Shown here: positions 9,840 through 17,740 of the stretch, piece by piece | Position numbering within the stretch: position 1 is the stretch's first letter | How the letters are laid out: every line of letters starts with the position of its first letter | Assembly (NCBI GenBank): GCA_937891015.1 | Contig: CALAPY010000006.1 | Span: 1 to 31,527 of the forward strand | Direction: 5' to 3' | DNA length: 31,527 bases | Origin: UBA2108 sp002713215 | GTDB taxonomy: Bacteria > Bacteroidota > Bacteroidia > Flavobacteriales_G > Salibacteraceae | The notes under the pieces: model-generated | Databases searched by the model: none | The model's input: only the letters and a program-made list of their open reading frames with translations | What the model was told of the DNA's origin: nothing | Translations under genes and position numbers: made by a program

Positions 9840-11801
9840 CTAGGTAAGAGCATCCAACTCTTCGCATTGGTTTTCCCATTCCAGCATTTTTTGGTCCAGT
9901 TTCTTTTTGGTTTCACTATGCTTAAAGAAAACCTCTTTCGATTCGGCATCGTTTTGATAGAAGTCCGGGTCTGACATAAGTTTCTCTAATTCTTCCAGTT
10001 CCCCTTCCAATTGCGAAATCCTTCGCTCACTCCTTAAAATCAGCTTATTCAATTTTCGAACGTTGGCTTCTTTTTCTTTTTTGCTAGAGTATTCTTCCTT
10101 ACCGGCAGATTTGGGTTTAGCCTCTGTTTTCGCAGATTTCTTTATCAATTCCTTTTCACCTTTATCGGCTTCGAAATCACGGAAGTGGTCGTGTTTGTAT
10201 TTGTTTAAGAATTCGCCAATTTCTCCCAGGTGCTCTTTTATTCCCCGGTTCTTAAATTCATAGGTTACCGAGGTTAAGCCATCTAGAAAATCCCGGTCGT
10301 GAGAAACCACAATTAAAGTTCCATTGTAGGCCATTAGCGCTTCCTTTAGAACTTCTTTGGCGGACATATCCAGATGGTTGGTTGGTTCGTCCAGAATTAA
10401 AAGATTTACTTCATTCAGGAGTAATCTGGCCAGGGCCAGCCTGGATTTTTCACCTCCTGAAAGCACCTTCACTTTTTTATCGACATCGCTTTCGCTAAAG
10501 AGAAATGCACCAAGTAGGCCTCTTAATTTATGTCCTTTGGTCCAGTCTCCCGTGGCTTCATCTTCCAGCGTAGATAAAATGGTAGCATTAGGATCAAGTG
10601 TTTTTTCCTGAATCTGAGCATAATAACCCAATTTTACATTGTGCCCAAGTTCCAATACTCCCTTGCAATCGGTTTCCTTATTTATAATCTTAACCAGGGT
10701 AGATTTACCCATTCCGTTTTTACCCACAAATGCAATTCGGTCTCCGCGAAGTACTTTGATGTTAACATCTTCCAAAACCGATTTTGGGCCATAGGATTTT
10801 GACATTCCTTCCACATTTACTACCAAATGTCCAGATCGAGGGGCAGGAGGGAAGGTGAATTTTATGGTTTGAGTATCAAAATCATCGAGTTCTATTCTGT
10901 CAAGTTTATCTAATTGCTTGGCTTTAGATTGAGCTGCTTTTGCCTTAGAAGCTTTTGCTTTAAACCGTTCGATGAATCGTTCTTGTGTTTCAATGAATTT
11001 TTGTTGGTTTTTGAATGTCGCTATTTGAGTTTCGTAGCGTTCCTGCCTTTCAATCAGGTACTTGGAGTAGGGGACGCTGTAGTCGTAAATCTTGCCAAAT
11101 ACAATTTCAATGGTTCGGTTGGTCACGTTGTCCAAAAACCGTCTATCGTGACTAATTAAAAGAATGGCTCCGGGGTAATTGATAAAGTATTGTTCCAGCC
11201 AAAGAATAGAATCTATATCGAGGTGGTTGGTTGGCTCATCCAGTAAAATTAAACTGGGTTCCGTAAGCAGAATTTTGGCCAATTCTACCCGCATCTGCCA
11301 ACCTCCGCTAAACTCGCTCAAAGGCCTTTCGAATTCTTCTCGTTTAAAACCTAAGCCTTTTAATATTTTTTCAACCTTGCTCTCAATCTTTTCAGCATCA
11401 AGCGTTCCCAGGATTACATGAATTTCGTTTAGGCGCTCAATAAGCTTGCTGTAATCTTCCGATTCGTAGTCGGTTCTGGTTTCCAGTTGGTGCGTTATGT
11501 TCTGGAGTTCGGATTCCAGGTCCAGCACTTGCTTAAATACGGACATGGTTTCTCCAAAGACTGTCTGCTTATAGGAAAAATTCATTTCCTGGGGCAAATA
11601 GCCAATGGTTTTTCCACTGCTAATATCAATGCTTCCCGAGGTTGGTTCCCGTTCTCCTGAAATGATTTTTAAAATGGTTGATTTTCCTGCACCATTTTTA
11701 CCAGTAAGACCAATGCGGTCTTTTGGGCGAATGGTAAAGGAAACATCTTTAAAAAGATCTTTTCCCGAAATAAAAACCGATATTTTAGAAATGTTGATCA
11801 T
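9840..11801 (-). CDS. ABC-F family ATP-binding protein (Uup/YheS-like)
   Basis: This 653-residue protein has two complete ABC cassettes and no membrane segment, which defines ABC-F proteins. These act on ribosomes as translation factors or antibiotic-protection proteins. Cassette 1 has Walker A GKNGAGKS (34-41), signature SGGWQ (165-169) and Walker B LILLDEPTNHLD (184-195). Cassette 2 has GKNGMGKS (360-367), LSGGE (447-451) and LLILDEPTNHLD (467-478). The charged interdomain linker (about 240-310), rich in KAKA, is where ABC-F proteins reach the ribosomal P-site tRNA. Residues about 575-650 form a Lys/Glu-rich coiled-coil tail, as in Uup/YheS-type housekeeping members. It starts 9 bases after the glycosyltransferase stop and is probably cotranscribed with it. 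A resistance role is less likely than housekeeping but cannot be excluded. Confidence 0.92.
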   Translation of the reverse strand: MINISKISVFISGKDLFKDVSFTIRPKDRIGLTGKNGAGKSTILKIISGEREPTSGSIDISSGKTIGYLPQEMNFSYKQTVFGETMSVFKQVLDLESELQNITHQLETRTDYESEDYSKLIERLNEIHVILGTLDAEKIESKVEKILKGLGFKREEFERPLSEFSGGWQMRVELAKILLTEPSLILLDEPTNHLDIDSILWLEQYFINYPGAILLISHDRRFLDNVTNRTIEIVFGKIYDYSVPYSKYLIERQERYETQIATFKNQQKFIETQERFIERFKAKASKAKAAQSKAKQLDKLDRIELDDFDTQTIKFTFPPAPRSGHLVVNVEGMSKSYGPKSVLEDVNIKVLRGDRIAFVGKNGMGKSTLVKIINKETDCKGVLELGHNVKLGYYAQIQEKTLDPNATILSTLEDEATGDWTKGHKLRGLLGAFLFSESDVDKKVKVLSGGEKSRLALARLLLNEVNLLILDEPTNHLDMSAKEVLKEALMAYNGTLIVVSHDRDFLDGLTSVTYEFKNRGIKEHLGEIGEFLNKYKHDHFRDFEADKGEKELIKKSAKTEAKPKSAGKEEYSSKKEKEANVRKLNKLILRSERRISQLEGELEELEKLMSDPDFYQNDAESKEVFFKHSETKKKLDQKMLEWENQCEELDALT

Positions 11802-11810
11802 GTTAGTTGA

Positions 11811-12863
11811 TCAAGGGTTCCAGTTAAGGTCGCTAAACTTTTTCTTTCCTTTTACAAAAAATTGCCAGACCATGCTCCTGGGATAAACTCCCCTTAGGTT
11901 TTGATCTTTCCACAACTTCTTAGCTTGTTTTCTTTTATTCAGCCATTTAGGAAGATGTAGCAGAAATTGAATGTGGGCACGACTAACGGCAGGTACTGTC
12001 CTGAGGTTTCCATCCACAATCATTTTTAAAATGGTAATGAAGTCCATAATAAAACGAAGTGGAATTTTCCAAATGCCCTGGTTGGGAGGGAGGTTTTTGA
12101 GCATCATAATCAGGTTGTTCCGGTGGTTTCTAAACACCTTACCCGGAGAGCCATATTTGATAATAAACCCACCCATGTGAAACACTTTTGAATCGGGATG
12201 GAACATAATCTTATAGCCCATGTTTTTTAATCGCCAGCAAAGGTCAATTTCTTCCATGTGAGCGAAGTAGTCGTTGTCTAAACCACCGGCCTTGTGGTAG
12301 AGCTCTGCCCGGATAAACAGGCAGGCACCGGAAGCCCAAAAAGATTCCTGAATGTTGTTGTATTGTCCTTCATCAGTTTCAACCACATTTACGAGCCTAC
12401 CCCTGCAAAACGGATAGCCCAGGTGATCGATCATTCCACCCGCGCCACCGGCATATTCAAATTCATTTCGTCGGTCATAGCTCATGATTTTGGGCTGGCA
12501 GGCAGCAATTTCAGAGTCACTTTCCAGCAGTTCTAAAATGGGTTCTGTCCAGTTGGGGCTAACCTCAATATCGGAGCTGATAAGGCAATAGTACTTGGCT
12601 TTTATTTGTGGTAACGAAGCGCAATACCCATTGGTAAAGCCCCGGTTTTTTTCAATACGGATTAACCGGGTATTGGGGAAGTTTTCGCTCAGGTAAGCTT
12701 GGGTCTCGTCTGCCGATCCGTTGTCAACCACCACAATTTCGTAATCGGGGTTGTCTGGCGTGTTTTCGATGATTACAGGAAGGAATTTTTTTATTAGTTC
12801 CAAACTGTTGTAACTCAGCAGTACAATAGCCAATTTAGGAATACGTTCACTCACCTCGGTCAT
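11811..12863 (-). CDS. Family 2 glycosyltransferase
   Basis: The 350-residue product has a GT-A fold with PKLAIVLLSYNS (9-20), VDNGSADET (47-55) and a metal-binding SSDIE (96-100). It also has WASGACLFIRAEL and the acceptor-side HMEEIDLCWR (202-211). This layout is typical of rhamnosyl- and galactofuranosyl-type transferases that extend surface glycans. The basic, partly hydrophobic C-terminus suggests peripheral membrane attachment. The frame can be extended to a TTG at 12884, but I prefer the ATG at 12863. That TTG overlaps a perfect -7 box (12889-12882), so transcription probably starts between the two. The ABC-F gene follows after 9 bases. The sugar and acceptor cannot be told from the sequence, and no other glycan gene lies beside it. 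Confidence 0.88.
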   Translation of the reverse strand: MTEVSERIPKLAIVLLSYNSLELIKKFLPVIIENTPDNPDYEIVVVDNGSADETQAYLSENFPNTRLIRIEKNRGFTNGYCASLPQIKAKYYCLISSDIEVSPNWTEPILELLESDSEIAACQPKIMSYDRRNEFEYAGGAGGMIDHLGYPFCRGRLVNVVETDEGQYNNIQESFWASGACLFIRAELYHKAGGLDNDYFAHMEEIDLCWRLKNMGYKIMFHPDSKVFHMGGFIIKYGSPGKVFRNHRNNLIMMLKNLPPNQGIWKIPLRFIMDFITILKMIVDGNLRTVPAVSRAHIQFLLHLPKWLNKRKQAKKLWKDQNLRGVYPRSMVWQFFVKGKKKFSDLNWNP

Positions 12864-12881
12864 CTCTTTTCTAAAAGCCGC

Positions 12882-12889
12882 CAAAGGTA
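12882..12889 (-). promoter_or_regulatory. Bacteroidota-type -7 box upstream of the glycosyltransferase
   Basis: The minus strand reads TACCTTTG, an exact match to TAnnTTTG. A TTG lies 23 bases upstream, a little further than the usual 19-21. The predicted transcript would start just before the ATG at 12863. Confidence 0.4.
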
Positions 12890-13004
12890 TTTGAATTGTT
12901 CTTCGATTTATTCAATTTTCGTTAATTCTAATTACCGATTTATAATCTTGTTCTATCCCTGGAACTTGAGCCGGCTTAAAGCATTATCATTGGATGAATT
13001 GATA

Positions 13005-13035
13005 AAAAGAATCGGAGTAGAAAAGGACTCCGATT
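13005..13035 (-). terminator. Intrinsic terminator of the GWxTD gene
   Basis: AATCGGAGT (13010-13018) and ACTCCGATT (13027-13035) form a perfect 9-bp stem with an 8-base loop. On the minus strand the stem is followed by CTTTTT. It starts directly at the stop codon of the GWxTD gene and separates it from the downstream glycosyltransferase. Confidence 0.75.
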
Positions 13036-14511
13036 TTACCTTGGAGTATCGAAGAAATCCCTGGCCCTGGTTCCCTGAGAACCTCCCGGATCAGTTTGAT
13101 CAAGGTCGTATTGAACGGTGTTACGTTTCTGCAGAACCATTTCCCAACGATAGTTTTGAATCTCTCCAAAAACCGTAGAGTGAAGAAGCTCATAGTCATT
13201 GGTAATCAGATCACTATCGTAAAATATAAACCTCCCGTTCGATTGATTTCCGATACGATAATATTGCCAAATCTCGTATGGGTAGGAGTTAGGTTCACTT
13301 GGAACTTCCACCCTGGAATTGGGAGGGCCATATTTAAGATAAACCCTTCCCCGGTCGGTTTGATATCCTTTCTTTATTGATGTGCCAAAATTGTAATTAA
13401 CCTTTCTAACCTGATCCTGATATTTGGTCCAATCGGTGGCGGGGTCCAACGAGTTTCTTACATTCCAGAAATGGAATAAAAACTGCTTTAAAAGCAATGG
13501 GTTATGCTCAACCTTTTTACCTGTTTGGTTATCGATAAATTTTTGCTCACCCATATCAGCAATTGGTCGTACCGAGCGTACATAGTCTATTAATGAATCT
13601 ACATTGTCGTATGGGTTTACAAAAGTTTGTGTAACGTCAATCTGGTCCAGCTCAATGGCAGTCACATCCATTTTAGGGTTATGCCTTTGAAGAAAAATCG
13701 ATTGATTGCTTTTTAAAATATTGTTTTTATCCCTTACCTCTACAATCAGGTAGTAATTCCCGGTTTTAAGCCTTTCAATATTAAATTTTCGCAGCACAAT
13801 TCCAACCTTACCCGGTGTTTGCCTGATATAACCAATAAAATTTGGATTTGGAGCCAAACTCTGGCTATTGGCAATGTAGTATTTAATCAGGTATTTCTCG
13901 TTGTTCAGGCTCTTATCCGCGTTGTATATTTCGGTATAGAACATGAGCTCGTTCTTCGACTCCGGATAAAAATCGGAAACATTTGGAATAACATCAATTC
14001 CACTCTTGGTAAACTGGCCTTTACTCTCCGTTTTAGAATATTTTTCAACCAATTCTATGGTACTCATTGACAAGCTATCGGCAGGATAGTTTACCGTTAG
14101 GTCCTGTTCGGAGCTAAAACCATCAACATCAGAATTTAAGTCTTTGATTTTAATAATCATTTTGTAATTCCCATTGGGAAGGGCAATTCTTTGTTGATCG
14201 AGAAAATTGACTTTTGGACTTAGTGAGTCTTTTAACTCAGGCCCCTGCAATTCATATTTGTCAAATTGTTTTACCTCATCATTTTGCTTAAAAACGAAGG
14301 TAACTTCAATCCTGGATTGAAATTTTCCGGCTTCATTTTTTAAATATTTTGCACTGTTACCATTTACGGAAAGATACGTTTCAATATAGGGGCCTTTATT
14401 GGGTGCATAAAACATACTGTACGAGAAGTATGCTTGAAGTCTATCCTGGCTAAAAGCCGACAAACCCAACAAAACAAACAATACCGAGATATATACCGAG
14501 ATTCTGCGCAT
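13036..14511 (-). CDS. GWxTD-domain envelope protein
   Basis: The 491-residue exported protein has a signal peptide (MRRISVYISV through AFSQ, about 22 residues). Its N-terminal two thirds are beta-rich. The C-terminal part matches the GWxTD domain: FHFWNVRNSLDP, then KVNYNFG, then the family core GYQTDRGRVYLKYGPP (382-397), with Tyr in place of the Trp that names the family. Domain members are secreted or periplasmic proteins of Bacteroidota and relatives; their function is not established. I chose the ATG at 14511 because the longer frame begins with a TTG at 14526. GGTGG lies just upstream of the ATG. A perfect TAATTTTG -7-like box at 14531-14524 would give a very short leader. The gene is monocistronic, with its own terminator. 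Confidence 0.82.
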   Translation of the reverse strand: MRRISVYISVLFVLLGLSAFSQDRLQAYFSYSMFYAPNKGPYIETYLSVNGNSAKYLKNEAGKFQSRIEVTFVFKQNDEVKQFDKYELQGPELKDSLSPKVNFLDQQRIALPNGNYKMIIKIKDLNSDVDGFSSEQDLTVNYPADSLSMSTIELVEKYSKTESKGQFTKSGIDVIPNVSDFYPESKNELMFYTEIYNADKSLNNEKYLIKYYIANSQSLAPNPNFIGYIRQTPGKVGIVLRKFNIERLKTGNYYLIVEVRDKNNILKSNQSIFLQRHNPKMDVTAIELDQIDVTQTFVNPYDNVDSLIDYVRSVRPIADMGEQKFIDNQTGKKVEHNPLLLKQFLFHFWNVRNSLDPATDWTKYQDQVRKVNYNFGTSIKKGYQTDRGRVYLKYGPPNSRVEVPSEPNSYPYEIWQYYRIGNQSNGRFIFYDSDLITNDYELLHSTVFGEIQNYRWEMVLQKRNTVQYDLDQTDPGGSQGTRARDFFDTPR

Positions 14512-14703
14512 TAAAACCACCAGCAAAATTACATAAATAGAAACCTACAGGGCTCATTTTGAGTAAACGGTTCAAATCTTTGTTTCATCTGTAGAATAAG
14601 GTCATACAAGGGCAATTATTAACCTTTGAATCATAATAAGAGATTTTAACTTATCCAGTGAATAATTGTCTGTTGATCTACACAAATTAGAAAGGCTTAT
14701 GAA

Positions 14704-14711
14704 TACTTTTG
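14704..14711 (+). promoter_or_regulatory. Candidate -7 box for thioredoxin
   Basis: TACTTTTG matches TAnnTTTG exactly and lies 45 bases upstream of the thioredoxin ATG. No TTG is found at the usual -33 distance (the nearest is 28 bases away), so the assignment is tentative. Confidence 0.35.
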
Positions 14712-14756
14712 TTGTCTATTTATTAATAATCAGTTCATACACTAAAGGAGAATAAA

Positions 14757-15074
14757 ATGGCACTAGAATTTACAGATGGCAATTTCCAGGAAGAGGCGCT
14801 AAACACAGATAAACCAGTGATCGTTGATTTTTGGGCAGAATGGTGCGGACCATGTAAAATGGTTGGACCACTTGTACAGCAAATTGCCGAAGAATATGAC
14901 GGAAAGGCAGTGGTTGGAAAGTTAAATGTTGATTTAAACCCGGAAACAGCTGGGAAATATGGAATCCGCTCTATTCCTACAATTTTGTACTTAAAGAATG
15001 GCGAAATTGTGGATAAACAAGTTGGAGCCGTGCCTAAAGATGTATTAGTTAAAAAGCTTGAAGCGCAGCTTTAA
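14757..15074 (+). CDS. trxA: Thioredoxin
   Basis: The 105-residue single-domain cytoplasmic protein has the classical size of thioredoxin 1. The active site is WCGPC (29-33), with the buried Asp24 and the cis-proline in SIPT (Pro74) in their expected positions. It reduces protein disulfides using electrons from thioredoxin reductase, which is not encoded in this window. The start is supported by a strong ribosome-binding site, AAAGGAG (14744-14750), six bases before ATG. There is no signal peptide. The gene is monocistronic and bounded by a strong terminator. Confidence 0.97.
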   Translation: MALEFTDGNFQEEALNTDKPVIVDFWAEWCGPCKMVGPLVQQIAEEYDGKAVVGKLNVDLNPETAGKYGIRSIPTILYLKNGEIVDKQVGAVPKDVLVKKLEAQL

Positions 15075-15099
15075 TAATAGATTCATTAGTTAGATTTGA

Positions 15100-15126
15100 A
15101 GTCCCGTTTTTTACGGGACTTTTTTT
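15100..15126 (+). terminator. Intrinsic terminator of thioredoxin
   Basis: AGTCCCGT (15100-15107) and ACGGGACT (15113-15120) form a perfect 8-bp GC-rich stem with a short T loop. Six T follow and run straight into the ATG of the next gene at 15127. Confidence 0.88.
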
Positions 15127-16059
15127 ATGTCTTCAATCGATCAAAATATAGTTAGGCAATTCTCGAGTCTCGACCTTTTTGCACGCCAGGTGGTAGAAGG
15201 CTTTTTAACGGGAATGCACAAATCTCCTTTTCATGGTTTTTCGGTAGAGTTTGCCGAACATCGTCAGTATAATTCGGGTGAATCCATTCGGCACATTGAT
15301 TGGAAATTGTATGGGAGAACTGAGAAGTTATTTGTAAAAAAATATGAAGAAGAAACCAACCTAAGGTGCCAGTTGGTTATTGATTCTTCCTCAAGCATGT
15401 ACTTTCCGTTCAACAATTCCAGTGCAGAGGAGGGGCAGCGTAACAAGCTCGATTTCTCGGTACATGCGGCGGCTAGTTTGGTCCACCTATTTTCGAGGCA
15501 ACGCGATGCGGTAGGACTTACTTCGTTTGCAGAACACATCGACTTGCATTTACCTTCACTTTCCAATTTAAAACACCGTCACAGGGTGTTTCTTGAATTG
15601 GAAAACATGTTGAAGGAGGAGAGAATGAATCGTAAATCGAACCTGGCCGATACCCTTCATCACGTTTCGGAAAAGATCCACAAACGATCGATGGTCATTG
15701 TTTTTTCGGATTTGTTCGATAACTCGGAAAAAAGCCTTGATGATTTATTCGCTGCCTTCCAACATCTGCGACACAACAAACATGAAGTTGTTTTATTTAA
15801 TGTAATGGATGGGCAGTTGGAACGCGAACTTAATTTTGAAGACAGGCCCTACACGTTTATTGATCCGGAAACAGGAGAACAATTGAAATTAAATCCATTG
15901 TCGCTTCGGGAGCAATATCAGCAGAAGTTAAAGGAATTTGAGCATGAAATTGACCTGAAGTGCGGACAAAATCAGATTGATTATGTAGAGGTTGATATTG
16001 CCGATGGATTCTACCCGGTATTACTTTCCTTCCTCGCTAAGCGAAACAAAATGCAATAA
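15127..16059 (+). CDS. DUF58 family protein (vWA-like)
   Basis: The 310-residue cytoplasmic protein begins with LDLFARQVVEGFLTG and the DUF58 core HGFSVEFAEHRQY...RHIDWKLYGRTEKLFVKKYEEE. A von Willebrand A-like fold follows, with a complete metal site DSSSS (Asp86, Ser88, Ser90) and a later VFSDLFD strand. Family members usually act with a MoxR-type AAA ATPase in protein maturation or envelope stress operons. No moxR or membrane vWA gene is nearby, so this copy is orphaned. The ATG is directly preceded by the T-tract of the thioredoxin terminator, leaving no ribosome-binding site. Translation may be leaderless or may start at a downstream codon, although homology begins close to residue 10. 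Confidence 0.88.
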   Translation: MSSIDQNIVRQFSSLDLFARQVVEGFLTGMHKSPFHGFSVEFAEHRQYNSGESIRHIDWKLYGRTEKLFVKKYEEETNLRCQLVIDSSSSMYFPFNNSSAEEGQRNKLDFSVHAAASLVHLFSRQRDAVGLTSFAEHIDLHLPSLSNLKHRHRVFLELENMLKEERMNRKSNLADTLHHVSEKIHKRSMVIVFSDLFDNSEKSLDDLFAAFQHLRHNKHEVVLFNVMDGQLERELNFEDRPYTFIDPETGEQLKLNPLSLREQYQQKLKEFEHEIDLKCGQNQIDYVEVDIADGFYPVLLSFLAKRNKMQ

Positions 16060-16092
16060 AAACGCACAGTTTAAGGATTATGTGGGAATAGC

Positions 16093-16183
16093 CGTCATTC
16101 TATGTTTGACAAGGAACCAACGAGGGAGCTCAGTGAAACTAATCTAGTCTTATTTCTAGATTGCTGTTTTCGCAGGAATGACG
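16093..16183. repeat. Nested palindromic intergenic element, copy 1
   Basis: The outer arms CGTCATTC (16093-16100) and GAATGACG (16176-16183) are inverted. Inside lies a 7-bp hairpin AATCTAG/CTAGATT (16141-16147/16156-16162). The same arrangement recurs at 20379-20527. It resembles REP-type elements. Confidence 0.6.
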
Positions 16184-16234
16184 TTTCCTTTAATATGGTA
16201 GTTTCTTTAACCCATATATTCTTTAATAGTGCCA

Positions 16235-16275
16235 TAAAAAAAGCCCTTCTTCCGATAACTATCGGAAGAAGGGCT
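16235..16275 (-). terminator. Very strong intrinsic terminator of the 40-residue peptide gene
   Basis: A perfect 15-bp stem (16242-16256 with 16261-16275) with a four-base loop is followed on the minus strand by a run of T (plus-strand A, 16235-16241). It lies 24 bases beyond the stop codon of the small membrane peptide gene. Confidence 0.88.
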
Positions 16276-16299
16276 CTCCAATGTGTTTTGATTTTTTTT

Positions 16300-16422
16300 C
16301 TAGGTAAAGATTAACACCGCAGCAATGCAAGCAATTGCTGCAATGGTATAAACTATTGAAAAATTAATGGCACCTCCATCTTCGTATGGAGCTTCTGGGT
16401 ATTTATCTTCTTCGTGTGACAT
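16300..16422 (-). CDS. Small (40-residue) single-pass membrane peptide
   Basis: The ATG at 16422 opens a 40-codon frame ending in TAG at 16300. The N-terminus is acidic and soluble (MSHEEDKYPEAPYEDGG). Residues 19-39 are one uninterrupted hydrophobic helix rich in Ile and Ala, ending in Thr. A ribosome-binding site AAGGAAG (16427-16433) lies four bases upstream, and a very strong terminator lies just downstream. This makes it a well-supported gene despite its size. It follows the TPR gene by 79 bases on the same strand and may share its transcript. A TTG-N20-TATTCTTTG promoter-like site (16486-16455) could also serve it alone. The length, acidic head and single helix resemble small subunits of membrane complexes, but I do not recognise a family. 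The predicted topology is head in the cytoplasm. Confidence 0.72.
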   Translation of the reverse strand: MSHEEDKYPEAPYEDGGAINFSIVYTIAAIACIAAVLIFT

Positions 16423-16501
16423 AAGACTTCCTTAATTGGGCCGCTAAATTAGTGCAAAGAATAATTGTATAAAAAAATTACTACAATAATTATTGAACTT
16501 C

Positions 16502-17668
16502 TTATTGTTTGAATAATCTAATGAGCAGTATAATTACAATAGCAAGAAGAGTAAAAGCTATTCCGTAAAAAGTTTTATCGCTTAACGGTGTCTGCTCAGA
16601 TTCTTCTGTAGAGCTATTTTCTCCTGTAAGATCATAATGCGGAATGGTTTGCGAAGACTCGTTTTCCATTCGGGCTATATTTTTGCTAATGCTATCTTCA
16701 ATGTCCATATAGAGTCTGTAATACCTAAGCGAAGCCAAGCTATTTTCCAGTTCGGTTTCAATGTGACTCAACAGTTCGTAGCTCTTAGACAAGGCAGAGA
16801 GGGAACCTGACTTTTTAGCCAAATTCAAACTTTCAAGCCCGGTAGATTTAGCCAATTCCAGCTCATTATTGTAAAGGTAGATTCTTGAAATATTACGGAG
16901 CACAATGCTTTGATTGTACTTGTCTTCCTGCCGTTTGTCGATGGTTAGGGATTTTTGGTAGTAATGCATGGCGGTGTTGTATTCTTTCAGTTTTTCGAAA
17001 AGGAATCCCAGGTTGTTGTAATCGACGCTCAGGTTTCGTATATCACCATATACCGAGTCGATGTAGGCAGCGTCGCTATAATATTTAAACGCGATATCGT
17101 ATTTTTCCAATTCTTCATAAATATTACCAATGTTGGTGTACGCTGTTGCAAGGCCTAGCGAATCATTGGTTGCAATTCGGTTTTTTATTACTCTTCTACC
17201 GTATTCAAGTGCCAGCTCCGGGTTGTTCAATCGTTCAAATACAACTCCAATGCTCGACATCACCGTCGTCATTTTTTTGATGTTGTTTACCTTGGCATAA
17301 GCTTTATAACTCGCCTGAAAATGATTTAGAGCTTCAGCAAAACGACTGAGTTCAAGGAGGAAGTTCCCCACATACAAATGAACACTTCCCCTTAATTCAT
17401 CATCGGTATAATTCATGAGCAATTGCTCGGCATTTGACGAGTACTCCAGTGCTTTGCCGATATCTCCCTGGTTGTAATACTCCAGTGCAATTTTTAAGCT
17501 AAGCTTGATTTTTTCGTCGCTATTGGTAGAGTTTTCAATCTGCTTTTTAAACTGCTTTATTTCAGAAGATTGAGCCAATGTGGTATGAAGTGACCCTAAG
17601 CCGAGAATTAAGATGACCAGGAGGATGCTAATAGCATTAATTCGGCTTATGTTAGCGAATAACTTCAT
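16502..17668 (-). CDS. Membrane-anchored TPR repeat protein
   Basis: The 388-residue product has an N-terminal signal or anchor (about 12-33, ending in TTLAQ) and five to six TPR units between about 55 and 310. Examples are GKALEYSSNAEQLL, ALEYGRR, AYTNIGNIYEELEKYDIAFKYYSDAA and DYNNLGFLFEKLKEYNTAMHYYQKSL. A linker follows, then a C-terminal transmembrane helix (about 365-385) and four residues, LFKQ. TPR domains bind proteins. In Bacteroidota this N-terminal TPR-plus-helix layout normally precedes a histidine kinase or LuxR-type DNA-binding domain, which is absent here. It probably acts as a periplasmic scaffold. The gene is divergent from the CAP/OmpA-like gene, with 72 bases between the two starts. 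Confidence 0.85.
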   Translation of the reverse strand: MKLFANISRINAISILLVILILGLGSLHTTLAQSSEIKQFKKQIENSTNSDEKIKLSLKIALEYYNQGDIGKALEYSSNAEQLLMNYTDDELRGSVHLYVGNFLLELSRFAEALNHFQASYKAYAKVNNIKKMTTVMSSIGVVFERLNNPELALEYGRRVIKNRIATNDSLGLATAYTNIGNIYEELEKYDIAFKYYSDAAYIDSVYGDIRNLSVDYNNLGFLFEKLKEYNTAMHYYQKSLTIDKRQEDKYNQSIVLRNISRIYLYNNELELAKSTGLESLNLAKKSGSLSALSKSYELLSHIETELENSLASLRYYRLYMDIEDSISKNIARMENESSQTIPHYDLTGENSSTEESEQTPLSDKTFYGIAFTLLAIVIILLIRLFKQ

Positions 17669-17740
17669 TGACTACAAAAGTGTTAGAAATTTTTATTTAG
17701 GTATAATTCAAAGCAGGAGATTCGAATTACTTTCGTTGAA

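Larger units (their letters stand above)
16060..16299. other. Intergenic stretch with palindromic element and terminator
   Basis: No credible gene lies between DUF58 and the small membrane peptide gene. The space is taken up by the nested palindromic element (16093-16183) and the minus-strand terminator (16235-16275). Confidence 0.6.

Noticed and set aside
9840..11801. Dedicated antibiotic-resistance ABC-F protein
   Set aside because: The coiled-coil tail and pairing with a glycosyltransferase fit a housekeeping Uup/YheS type better; no resistance context is visible.
10357..11886. Several plus-strand frames of 66-93 codons opposite the ABC-F gene
   Set aside because: They are mirror frames of a strongly conserved ABC-F gene, with no start signals of their own.
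16102..16314. 70-codon plus-strand frame after DUF58
   Set aside because: It runs through the palindromic element and the terminator hairpin and into the antisense of the small membrane peptide gene; there is no ribosome-binding site and no protein-like pattern.
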